The translations under genes and the position numbers were made by a program. A stretch of DNA of 11,309 nt from CAZFUY01 sp964522445 (GTDB lineage Bacteria > Pseudomonadota > Gammaproteobacteria > SZUA-229): assembly GCA_964522445.1 (NCBI GenBank), contig CAZFUY010000097.1, positions 1-11,309 of the forward strand. Direction: 5' to 3'. Numbering within the stretch: the stretch's first letter is position 1; every line of letters starts with the position of its first letter. Under the pieces are notes generated by a model. The model ran no database searches, was not told the DNA's origin, and saw nothing but the letters and a program-made list of their open reading frames with translations. Shown piece by piece: positions 1-7,895 of this stretch.

Positions 1-1
1 A

Positions 2-247
2 ACTCTACTCACTGCCTGCAGCGAAGAGCAGCAAAACCGTTTGTCTCGACTAGGCGTTAGCTGGCTGGAAGGAAACTATAAGGTTACTTATGCAGATGGC
101 ACACATGTGAAAAGCTGGATTATTAGGAATAGCAAGGTAACCTCAGAACCCGCTAAAGGTTATTACTATTTCTGGACCAATAAAGACGGCAAGAAAAGAT
201 ACGTTCAAACACCTATTGCCAGAACCTATATTGAAGAAATCAATTAA
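2..247 (+). CDS. Small lipoprotein of unknown function, 5' end missing
   Basis: The frame is open from the window edge to the TAA at 245-247, giving 81 visible residues; the start codon lies upstream of the window. The first visible residues read TLLTAC followed by SEEQQ. LTAC fits a lipobox (L-x-A-C) at the end of a lipoprotein signal peptide, so the mature protein probably starts at the Cys encoded at 17-19 and is about 76 residues long. It is rich in aromatic and charged residues, with a pattern (VTYADG, GYYYFWTNKDG) suggesting a small beta-rich fold. A TTG at 41 is in frame, but starting there would discard the lipobox. modA begins 3 nt after the stop, so the gene is probably cotranscribed with modABC. 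I do not recognise the family, and the link to molybdate uptake is only positional. Coding is fairly certain; function is unknown. Confidence 0.7.
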   Translation, partial: TLLTACSEEQQNRLSRLGVSWLEGNYKVTYADGTHVKSWIIRNSKVTSEPAKGYYYFWTNKDGKKRYVQTPIARTYIEEIN

Positions 248-250
248 ACC

Positions 251-978
251 ATGCGCATTTCTTTCTTTATTTTATTGCTCTATTCAAACCAGCTGTTTGC
301 AGACAATTTACGCATTGCTGTCGCTTCAAATTTTTATGCCACATTAAATTTAATAAAAACACAATTTGAAAAAAACATTCAGTAAAAATTGATCTTATAA
401 AAGGCTCTACTGGAAAATTATTTGCACAAATAAAACATGGCGCACCATACGATATTTTTTTAGCCGCCGATATTAAAAGACCTGAACTTCTTGAGAAACA
501 TGGCCTTGCCGTTAATAACAGCCGTTATACTTACGCCATTGGCCAACTGGCCTTCTGGTCAAAAAACAAACCTGCGTATAATATTTCAACAACATTAAAG
601 TCTAATAATTACCAGAATATTGCTATAGCCAATCCTAAAACAGCGCCTTATGGACAAGCTACTATAGAAGCACTTACTCAACTTGGGCTATACAAAAAAA
701 TAAAAACAAAGCTTGTTTATGGTGAGAATATTGCTCAAACTTTTCAATTTGTAGAATCCGGAAGTGCTGACTATGGTTTTATTTCACTGGCTCAAATTAA
801 AAATAAAAAAAGTAGTTATTTGATTGTACCCAAAAGTTTATACACACCTATTAGACAACAACTTGTTTTATTAAAATCATCTACTAATAAGAGCCTTGCT
901 CAGAAGTTTATTAATTTTATGCAGCAAGACTCAATCAGGAAACTGATTATAAATCAGGGCTACAGAGCTATTCTATAA
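251..978 (+). CDS. modA: Molybdate ABC transporter substrate-binding protein ModA, with an apparent -1 frameshift
   Basis: This is the periplasmic molybdate/tungstate-binding component of the ModABC importer. The ATG at 251 opens a signal peptide (MRISFFILLLYSNQLFA, cleavage before DNLRIAV). The frame stops at 383-385 after 44 codons. The frame one base back, entered at 376, is open to the TAA at 976-978 and continues the family pattern: a GSTGKL stretch, then GAPYDIFLAAD, RYTYAIGQLAFWSK, NPKTAPYGQA and ESGSADYGFIS. The wording resembles the Azotobacter-type ModA subfamily. Adding one A to the A7 run at 369-375 would give an intact protein of about 242 residues, a normal length, and I see no other stop in the downstream frame. 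The lesion could be a sequencing or assembly error, a recent mutation, or a slippage site. There is no strong Shine-Dalgarno, and the start is 3 nt after the lipoprotein stop. The stop overlaps the modB start (TAATG). Identity is firm; whether the gene is functional is open. Confidence 0.85.
369..375 (+). other. A7 run at the modA frame change
   Basis: Seven consecutive A's sit exactly where the modA frame changes. In the upstream frame the codons are GAA AAA AAC, so the site reads as A_AAA_AAC. Re-reading one base back after AAC enters the frame that encodes the rest of ModA. I see no strong downstream hairpin and no Shine-Dalgarno-like stimulator just upstream. A one-base homopolymer deletion is therefore the simpler explanation. 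Confidence 0.8.
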
Positions 979-1655
979 TGTTTACAGCCATTGAACTTGA
1001 CCCCATATTAATTACATTAAAACTGGCATCAGTTACCACTATTGTATTGCTTATTATTGGCACGCCACTGGCATGGTGGCTGGCTAATACTCAAACACGT
1101 TTCAAAACACCAATCGAAGCCATCGTTGCTTTACCACTGGTACTGCCACCCACTGTTCTGGGATTTTATTTACTTATTGCATTAAGCCCAGATGGTTTTA
1201 TTGGTGGAATATGGTCAGTGTTTTCTGATGATCGGCTTACCTTTAGTTTTATGGGGCTTGTGATTGGCTCAGTTATATATTCACTGCCTTTTGTAGTGCA
1301 GCCATTACAGGCAGGTTTTGAAAGTGTTGGCAAACCAATACAGCAGGCAGCTGCAACATTAGGTGCAAAACCTTTTGAAATTTTTATAACCATTGTTTTA
1401 CCCCTTTCTTACCGGGCTTTTTTTGTTGCTATTAGCTTAGGATTTGCACATACCGTTGGAGAATTTGGTGTAGTTCTTATGATTGGTGGAAATATTCCAG
1501 GGCTGACAAAAGTTTTATCCATTACTATTTATGACCATGTAGAATCATTAGAATATTCCGCCGCTCATATTTATTCAGCAGCATTACTTGCCTTCTCATT
1601 TTTTGTATTACTGATTACATATACAGCAAACAGGAAACTCAGTATTCGCCTGTAA
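978..1655 (+). CDS. modB: Molybdate ABC transporter permease ModB
   Basis: This is the inner-membrane channel subunit that passes molybdate from ModA into the cytoplasm, working as a dimer with ModC. The 225 residues match the usual length for ModB and contain about five hydrophobic segments (roughly 8-35, 47-69, 90-110, 146-170 and 198-217). The EAA loop that contacts the ATPase lies at about 122-142 (QQAAATLGAKPFEIF, then IVLPLS). The early segment ALPLVLPPTVLGFYLL and the late stretch VGEFGVVLMIGGNIPG are typical of the family. The ATG overlaps the modA stop by one base, so translation is probably coupled; I see no convincing separate ribosome binding site. The frame is intact. ModB and the related sulfate permeases share this fold, but the modA and modC neighbours settle the assignment. 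Confidence 0.95.
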   Translation: MFTAIELDPILITLKLASVTTIVLLIIGTPLAWWLANTQTRFKTPIEAIVALPLVLPPTVLGFYLLIALSPDGFIGGIWSVFSDDRLTFSFMGLVIGSVIYSLPFVVQPLQAGFESVGKPIQQAAATLGAKPFEIFITIVLPLSYRAFFVAISLGFAHTVGEFGVVLMIGGNIPGLTKVLSITIYDHVESLEYSAAHIYSAALLAFSFFVLLITYTANRKLSIRL

Positions 1656-1662
1656 TAAAAAT

Positions 1663-2730
1663 ATGATAAAAGCACATTACAGAAAATCTTTTGCTAATTT
1701 TAAACTCGATGCTGAATTTGAAATGCCCGATAATGGAATAACTATTTTATTTGGCGCTTCAGGCTCAGGAAAATCTACCCTGTTAAATTGCATTGCTGGA
1801 CTGGAAAAAGCAGATACTGCTTATTTAAAAATCAATGAAACATATTATGATAATAATGCTTCTAACATTCGATTAAGCTGTCAACAAAGACAATTTGGCT
1901 ATGTATTTCAGGACAATCGCTTATTTCCCCATATGACTGTCCTGGACAATTTAAGATACGGCTATAAACGCGTTGAGCCTCATAAACAGGCAGTAGATTT
2001 TAATAAGCTCATTGAAAAATTTTCATTAACAGATTTACTTAAACAATATCCACATCAATTATCTGGCGGTCAAAAACAGCGTGTGGCTCTGGCTCGTTCT
2101 ATTTTAAGCAATCCTCATTTATTAATTTTAGACGAACCCATGTCCGCTTTGGATTATGCTGCAAAACAGGAACTCTTTCCCTATCTTGAATGCATACATA
2201 AAGAATTAACCATTCCCATTATTTATGTTAGCCATGATTTAAAAGAGGTTTTACAACTGGGTGATTACATTCTAATTATGGATAACGGAAAAATTATTGA
2301 TCATGGCGATATAGTAGACCTCTGTGTAAGCCAGCCTTTATTAACTCAGAATGAAGGAGCCAGCTTTATACTACAGGGAAATGTAATAAACATTGATGAA
2401 AAACACTGCATTACAACAGTTGATTGCAAAGAACACAAATTATTATTATCCGGCATGCCACTTGAAATGAAGCAAAAAGTTAGAATACTGGCTCATGCAA
2501 AAGATGTCAGCCTGAGCTTAACTCATGTAAGCGACAGCAGTATTCTAAATATTCTAAAAGCAAAGGTCAGTAAAATTCATAATCCAGACAATGGAAAACA
2601 ACTGATAGAATTAAATATAGGTGAAACTAAAATATTATCTATGTTAAGTATTCGATCTGTTAATCATCTGCAATTAAAACCGGGCGTAAACATATTTGCA
2701 CAATTTAAAGCAACAGCTATTGTGCGTTAA
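1663..2730 (+). CDS. modC: Molybdate ABC transporter ATP-binding protein ModC
   Basis: This cytoplasmic ATPase powers the ModB channel. The 355 residues show the full ABC set: Walker A GASGSGKST at 31-39, Q-loop Q83 in VFQDNRLFPH, signature LSGGQKQR at 133-140, Walker B LLILDEP at 153-159 and the switch histidine H191 in YVSHD. A Mop/TOBE domain follows at about 292-354 (SILNILKAKV to FAQFKATAIV). This domain is characteristic of ModC and binds oxyanion, so it may allow trans-inhibition or sensing. Length is normal for the family. The start lies 7 nt after modB with no clear Shine-Dalgarno, consistent with coupled translation. The gene ends the plus-strand operon and is followed by a palindrome at 2778. 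The frame is intact. Confidence 0.96.
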   Translation: MIKAHYRKSFANFKLDAEFEMPDNGITILFGASGSGKSTLLNCIAGLEKADTAYLKINETYYDNNASNIRLSCQQRQFGYVFQDNRLFPHMTVLDNLRYGYKRVEPHKQAVDFNKLIEKFSLTDLLKQYPHQLSGGQKQRVALARSILSNPHLLILDEPMSALDYAAKQELFPYLECIHKELTIPIIYVSHDLKEVLQLGDYILIMDNGKIIDHGDIVDLCVSQPLLTQNEGASFILQGNVINIDEKHCITTVDCKEHKLLLSGMPLEMKQKVRILAHAKDVSLSLTHVSDSSILNILKAKVSKIHNPDNGKQLIELNIGETKILSMLSIRSVNHLQLKPGVNIFAQFKATAIVR

Positions 2731-2777
2731 ACTCAACGACAATCGACTAAAAGACCTCTCTTAAATTTAACTAATCT

Positions 2778-2811
2778 GTAGGGTGGATCAAGCGTAGCGG
2801 ATCCACCCTAC
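2778..2811. repeat. REP-like palindrome, perfect 12-bp arms, possible terminator
   Basis: The left arm GTAGGGTGGATC (2778-2789) and right arm GATCCACCCTAC (2800-2811) are perfect reverse complements around a 10-nt loop, AAGCGTAGCG. It lies between the converging modC and peptidase/barrel genes. On the plus strand a short T-rich stretch (CTTTTCC) follows, so the hairpin could end mod transcription. From memory, closely related GTAGGGTGGAT palindromes occur as scattered intergenic repeats in many proteobacterial genomes. That makes it a likely REP-type element rather than a dedicated terminator. Only one copy is in this window. Confidence 0.75.
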
Positions 2812-2827
2812 TTTTCCTTAAATAGTT

Positions 2828-2852
2828 CTGCCACACAGCATGTGTGTAGCAG
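2828..2852 (-). terminator. Hairpin just downstream of the peptidase/barrel gene
   Basis: Read on the minus strand, CTGCTACACA and TGTGTGGCAG form a 10-bp stem (one T-G wobble) with a 5-nt loop, starting 13 nt after the minus-strand stop codon. On the plus strand the same stem has a C/A mismatch, so pairing favours the minus-strand transcript. No clear U-run follows, so it is not a canonical intrinsic terminator. It could instead protect the 3' end. Confidence 0.35.
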
Positions 2853-2865
2853 CTAAAGTCTCGCA

Positions 2866-5558
2866 CTAAAATGATGAACCCAAACTAAAATACATTCTAT
2901 TATCACCAATAGCATCGTCCAGACCGGAAGCAACACCTAATCGTATTCTAATATTTAGCCCATAGAATAAATTACTATCAGCATGTAACTCAGCGCCTAC
3001 CCCTGTGTAATATTTTTCGGGAGATGAGCCATCCTGCCAGACTGCACCTGTATCCACAAACACGCTGCCCGATATCTGATTCATCCCTACAGGTGGTGTC
3101 ATATAACCCCGTTCAATTAAAGCTATTGGGAAACGCCATTCAAGACTGGCTAACTGCATGCGCCTGCCTCGTAATTGCGGCAGACCTTCTTTATATCCTC
3201 GCAATGAATATTCTCTTTGACCAAATAAAGGCTCGCCTACAGAGTTAAGAATATCAAGAAAACTAAAGTCGCTATTTTCACCGCCTAATTTAAATAGACT
3301 GGGATTATCTGTGCCATAGCCTTCCACTAATCTCACAGCCAGAACATTCTCTCCACCGAGTGGAATATATTCACGCCAGTCCAGGGTATAAATTTCACCT
3401 GTAAAGCTGCTATCAATTACATCACTACTTTCTGCAATGGCTTTAACAGATCGGCCATCATTTTCACTGATTGAACGAATATAATTTTTACTGTTATTAA
3501 AAGTTAGCGCCAGTCCCAGTATATTATCATCTGCATCTAATAATTGCGGCCAGCCCTGCGCACGACGACCTTCACTATCTTTACTAATAAATACACCTGT
3601 TAAAAAATTCCACCTAAATTTATCCTGCGTATAAGGAAAAGCAAACACAAGAAAAGCATCCTCTTCTTTTATAGCGTAAGCAAAATCACCATTTGTATCA
3701 GAAATAATACTTGTTGATCGCCTGATACCTGCCATCAATCTATCGCTATAAGCATAAGCAAAATTACCAACCAGCCATTTGTTTTTTGCATCAAATGCTA
3801 CTGACAAAACATAATTATGAATAGCTAATGCATCATTGCCCGATGTGCTAATGCCTAACTCTGCCTGATCTTCACTCAGAAATATAGCCGGCTCCCACCA
3901 ACGAGGCATCAGGCTTGACCACGGGGAATAATTTTTTATTTCTGATATTGTTAAATTTACATTAAATTTATTTTCAGTTTTTACAATATGTTTTTCCTGT
4001 ATTTTATCAGGATACAAATCTTCAACATATTTTAAGGCCATAATATCTGTACCATTTCCACTATAGCCTGCATAGTAAAGTGTGCCATGTTCATTATTCA
4101 TAACAGGATTAAATGCACCACTCTTAACACGAGTTAACTGAGATATTTCTTTATGATAGAGATGATACTGATAAATATTATATACACCTGTTCTGTCAGA
4201 ACTAAACACAATACCTGATCCATCTGCATTGTATTGTGGCTGCATATCTATGAATTCATCATTAGTTATCATTTCCCACTGTTTTGTATTTAAATCAAAT
4301 TGTTCAATATTCCATCCCTGACCCGGCCTGAAAATGGATGCCACAATAAAACGACCATCGGGTGACCAGTCGGGCTGGCCTATAACTTCATTCTCTTTGC
4401 CCTGCCATACAACCGATTGCTTTTCACCTTTATTATTTAAAATCTGCAACTGGCTAATAGATTTATCTGTATGCACTGCAATAATATTTTTCCCATCAGC
4501 AGACCATGCCGCAGATCGGTAGCGACCACATGATGTTATTGCTTCTGCTTTATCTTTTCCGGGTTTAATAATATATAAATCAAAATAACGATTATATTCA
4601 TCACAATATTCTGGCTGTGCAATTAATGCACCCTGCTCTGCATGCATATCCAGNNNNNNNNNNNNNNNNNNNNNNNNNNNNNNNNNNNNNNNNNNNNNNN
4701 NNNNNNNNNNNNNNNNNNNNNNNNNNNNNNNNNNNNNNNNNNNNNNNNNNNNNTAAATTCCGCCCATAATTGTGTTACATCTTTTCTCAATACACGCTGG
4801 GTATTGGTGTTAATCATAAAGGGAATAATATTTTGACTGTAACTGCTTACCAATGCCTGCACTGCATCTTTACCATAACGCTGTTCTATAAACTGATAAT
4901 AATGTACGCCATAAAGATACTGTGTTGTTCCCATTGGCCAGCTGCGCAGAGGCAAATTAACCTGACTAACAGGTTTTACACCGGATGCCACTTCCATACG
5001 CATCATCATTTGATACAGACTACTCTGCCCTCGCCCAATACCTTTTTCTATATCAGTTTCATAATAGCTTGCCAGTCCTTCAACAAACCAGCTGGGCTGA
5101 AAATAATTTGGGAATAATAACCAGTGCCTACCAAAAATATTACGCAATTTTTCTGCCCCCCCAGATACTTTATCCAGATGCAATATATGCGTATATTCAT
5201 GTGTAATTAATGTATCAAGCCAGTCATCAAAATCTTCTAATGTATTTGTTGTATCCGGTGGCGCGACAAAAAGTACGCTGCGATTAAATGGCAAAGGCAT
5301 GGCATAACCATTAGTCTGATCGGATTCATCACTAATAACTAAATGTGTTTTTTGTTCTGGCTGCCAGTTAAATTCTGGTGACAATTTTTTATGTGCTTTT
5401 TCAGCAGCTATAGCGGCTTTATTGGCAAGATTAAAATAATCTTCTGCAAAGTGAATATAAAAATGATCTGTTTCAAATGTTTTCCAGTTATGTGTTGGAT
5501 CAACTGCTAAAACATTAGAGGTAAAAATAAGAAAAGAAAGCGCAATTATTTTTTTCAT
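2866..5558 (-). CDS. Exported HEYTH peptidase-like / TolB-type propeller / Omp85-like barrel protein, interrupted by a scaffold gap
   Basis: The ATG at 5558 opens a signal peptide (MKKIIALSFLIFTSNVLA). Before the gap are 268 residues with a gluzincin-like zinc site: HEYTH at 120-124 and a probable third ligand, E160, in WFVEGLASYYE. After the gap are 595 residues. The first 210 or so hold at least four PD40/TolB-type blades (for example AAWSADGKNIIAVH, PDWSPDGRFIVAS, IVFSSDRTG). From about 255 to the end the pattern is that of an outer-membrane barrel, including LRGY about 112 residues from the C-terminus (like the Omp85 RGY/F motif) and a terminal Phe. The likely location is the outer membrane with the peptidase and propeller attached; substrate and role are unknown. 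I treat the two halves as one gene because family order and strand agree. Their frames differ across the 100 N's, but that length is arbitrary. The gene lies 62 nt downstream of ubiB. Domain calls are from pattern recognition, not a search. Confidence 0.82.
4654..4753. other. Scaffold gap of 100 N inside the peptidase/barrel gene
   Basis: Exactly 100 N's indicate a placeholder of unknown true length. The flanks share no visible overlap, so sequence is really missing here. For the two coding halves to be in one frame, the missing length must equal 2 modulo 3 (one codon has its first base at 4754). The missing part should hold the end of the peptidase domain and the first propeller blade or blades. 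Confidence 0.95.
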
Positions 5559-5620
5559 AAATTATTCCGTAATTTATTAATTTTTTGTTATTAAGTCTGG
5601 AAAATTATGAGGGATGACAG

Positions 5621-7276
5621 TTATTTTTTCAGTCCCAGCCAGATAAAGACCGAAGCCAAAGTAGCTAATCCCCATGTAAAAACAGGGACACCCCATAAAA
5701 CAGGAAGTGACATGCTGTGCCCCATCATTAGTGCAGCACAGATAAACAACCCAGAACCTGCAAATACAAATAGACTCTGCCGTTGATTATTTACCATCTC
5801 CATCCTTAGTTTTTTTATTTCCTCAACCTGCTGTTGATGACTATCACCCTCTGCTGATTTTTTTAATGCGCTAAATATAAGATCAGGCATCTCTGGCATT
5901 TTTTCTACTATAAAGGGCAGGTTCTTTTTAAAGGCTTTAACCATGGCTCGCGTACCCACCTGCTCGCTCATCCAGTTTTCCAGAAACGGTTTAGCCGTTT
6001 TCCATAAATCCAGATCCGGGTAAATCTGCCGCCCCAGGCCTTCTATATTTAATAATGTTTTTTGCAGCAAAACTAACTGAGGCTGCACCTGCATATCAAA
6101 ACGTCTTGCTGTTTGAAATAAACGCAATAATAAATGACCAAATGAAATTTCTTTTAATGGACGTTCGAATATAGGTTCACACACGCTACGAATTGCAGAT
6201 TCAAATTCATCTACTCGTGTGCCTGCTGGAACCCAGCCAGAGGTAACATGCAATTCTGCAACTCGATGATAATCACGCTTGAAAAATGCCAGAAAATTCT
6301 CTGCAAGATAACGCTGATCTTCAGGACTTAAACTACCAACAATACCAAAGTCTACTGCAATATATTTAGGGTCATTTAGATCATCAATATTTACAAAGAT
6401 ATTGCCGGGATGCATATCTGCATGAAAGAAGTTATGTTTAAAAACCTGGGTAAAAAATATTTCTACGCCACGTTCAGATAACACTTTCATGTTAACACCC
6501 ATGGCTTTCATTTTTTCAATATTGCCCATGGGTTCGCCATGTATGCGCTCCATTACCATGACATTTTTTCGCGTATCATCCCAGTAAATTTCGGGAATAT
6601 ATAAGGCTTCTATATTTTCAAAATTACGTCGTAACTGACTGGCATTCGCAGCTTCACGCATCATATCCAGTTCATCTATAATTGTTTTTCTATATTCATC
6701 TACTATTTCAACAGGACGTAAACGACGCGCATCTGATGAATAACGTTCAGCTAAACGCGCAACAATAAATAGCAGCGCAATATCTCTTTTTATAACGGGT
6801 AAAATATCTGGGCGTAAAACTTTTACAACAACATCTGTTCCATCTTTTAACGTTGCAACATGAACCTGTGCAACTGATGCAGATGCCAGAGGCGCTTCAT
6901 CGAATGATGCAAAAACTTCTTCTACTGTTTGACCATAGGCTTTTTCAATAATCGCTTTTGCCTGTGAACCGGGAAAAGGCGGCACTCTGTCCTGAAGCAA
7001 TGATAATTCTTCAGCAATTTCATCTGGCAATAAATCTTTTCTGGTCGATAGCATTTGACCAAATTTAATAAAGATCGGCCCCAGGTCTTCTAACGCCTGA
7101 CGAATACGCCGACCTCGTGGCGCACGATTTCTGATAAACCAGTTCCAGGGCAAAACATACATTAAGAAACGAAAGGGTCGAAGTAAATGTATGGCAAAAA
7201 CAATATCATCTAACCCATGCCGAACCAGCACATAGTTAATATGTATAAGTCTGAATATTTGTGATGGTTTTATCAT
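5621..7276 (-). CDS. ubiB: UbiB, atypical kinase/ATPase of ubiquinone biosynthesis
   Basis: UbiB belongs to the ABC1/ADCK/UbiB protein-kinase-like family and is needed for ubiquinone synthesis, probably as a membrane-bound ATPase that helps lipid intermediates reach the Ubi enzymes. The 551 residues are close to the E. coli length (546). Visible motifs are the family-specific KxGQ (K71-Q74 in IKFGQMLSTRKDLLP), the alanine-rich loop ASASVAQVH at 131-139, the ATP-site lysine K152 (VVVKVLRP), the ExD motif at 202-204, HADMHPGN at 285-292 and DFG at 309-311. Two C-terminal hydrophobic segments at about 501-520 and 527-548 should anchor it in the inner membrane. The start is 9 nt after ubiJ with no clear Shine-Dalgarno, consistent with coupling in a ubiE-ubiJ-ubiB operon. 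The frame is intact. Confidence 0.97.
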   Translation of the reverse strand: MIKPSQIFRLIHINYVLVRHGLDDIVFAIHLLRPFRFLMYVLPWNWFIRNRAPRGRRIRQALEDLGPIFIKFGQMLSTRKDLLPDEIAEELSLLQDRVPPFPGSQAKAIIEKAYGQTVEEVFASFDEAPLASASVAQVHVATLKDGTDVVVKVLRPDILPVIKRDIALLFIVARLAERYSSDARRLRPVEIVDEYRKTIIDELDMMREAANASQLRRNFENIEALYIPEIYWDDTRKNVMVMERIHGEPMGNIEKMKAMGVNMKVLSERGVEIFFTQVFKHNFFHADMHPGNIFVNIDDLNDPKYIAVDFGIVGSLSPEDQRYLAENFLAFFKRDYHRVAELHVTSGWVPAGTRVDEFESAIRSVCEPIFERPLKEISFGHLLLRLFQTARRFDMQVQPQLVLLQKTLLNIEGLGRQIYPDLDLWKTAKPFLENWMSEQVGTRAMVKAFKKNLPFIVEKMPEMPDLIFSALKKSAEGDSHQQQVEEIKKLRMEMVNNQRQSLFVFAGSGLFICAALMMGHSMSLPVLWGVPVFTWGLATLASVFIWLGLKK

Positions 7277-7285
7277 GATAATTTT

Positions 7286-7891
7286 TTATTTTTTTGCGAA
7301 GTTTTTTATTCTGGCCTGTAACCGATCAGTTGCAGATCTCAGGCTATCAACCTGATTTGTAAATCTGTCAATCTCTGCTCTGGCAGGAGTTAAGTGGCTT
7401 TCTTCCTGTAAATATTCACCCACATCCATAAACATGGAATCTTTACTGCGCGAAAACCATTTAGAGAAATCCCTAACCACATTACCAACCTGATGAGCAA
7501 CCAGATCACCTGTATAACGAGATAGTTGTTCTTCCCAGTCAATGTCTAACTGTGACAGAATTTTTTTAAATTGACGCCCTAAGCGCGTATCACCAGAAAT
7601 AGTCACTTCTCCCAAAATCAAAACCGCAGCAGCATTTTCTGACAAACTTAATCGGGCAAGTGCGATGGGGGTTCCACAGAGAGTTGTATCCGCCTGCGCA
7701 TCAAAGTCACTCATCACCATAATGCCATCCATGCCCGGAAAAAGAAAAAGGCTTTCATTCAAGCCTTTAAATTTAATTTCAATAACTTTGCCTTCCATAT
7801 CTTCAAAACGATACAGAGCATTTTGATCTAATGAAATATACTGGTTAAAAGCAGTTTCAATCGATGCGATAAAGAGTTGCGGCAAACTCAT
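7286..7891 (-). CDS. ubiJ: UbiJ, SCP2-domain accessory factor of ubiquinone biosynthesis
   Basis: UbiJ is a non-enzymatic accessory protein that, with UbiK, supports the soluble Ubi complex and is thought to bind hydrophobic ubiquinone intermediates through its SCP2 lipid-binding domain. I chose the ATG at 7891 (MSLPQLFIASIETAFNQYI). It gives 201 residues, the usual UbiJ length, and begins 4 nt after the ubiE stop (TAG CCCC ATG). A longer start at 7924 would add 11 unrelated residues and overlap ubiE. The N-terminal half has the SCP2-like pattern (EDMEGKVIEIKFKGL, later GEVTISGD), and the C-terminal 30 residues or so are charged with heptad-like spacing, suggesting a coiled coil. Position between ubiE and ubiB is the classical synteny and supports the identification. 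Confidence 0.93.
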   Translation of the reverse strand: MSLPQLFIASIETAFNQYISLDQNALYRFEDMEGKVIEIKFKGLNESLFLFPGMDGIMVMSDFDAQADTTLCGTPIALARLSLSENAAAVLILGEVTISGDTRLGRQFKKILSQLDIDWEEQLSRYTGDLVAHQVGNVVRDFSKWFSRSKDSMFMDVGEYLQEESHLTPARAEIDRFTNQVDSLRSATDRLQARIKNFAKK

Positions 7892-7895
7892 GGGG

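Noticed and set aside
1166..1393. Open frame antisense to modB
   Set aside because: It lies wholly inside a well-supported permease gene, shows no recognisable domain and is explained by the coding frame opposite.
3024..3248. Plus-strand open frame inside the barrel region
   Set aside because: It is antisense to the conserved barrel segment with the LRGY motif, and its sequence shows no family pattern.
4770..5206. Plus-strand open frames opposite the peptidase domain
   Set aside because: The minus strand encodes the signal peptide and HEYTH domain here; the plus-strand frames have no motif or ribosome binding site.
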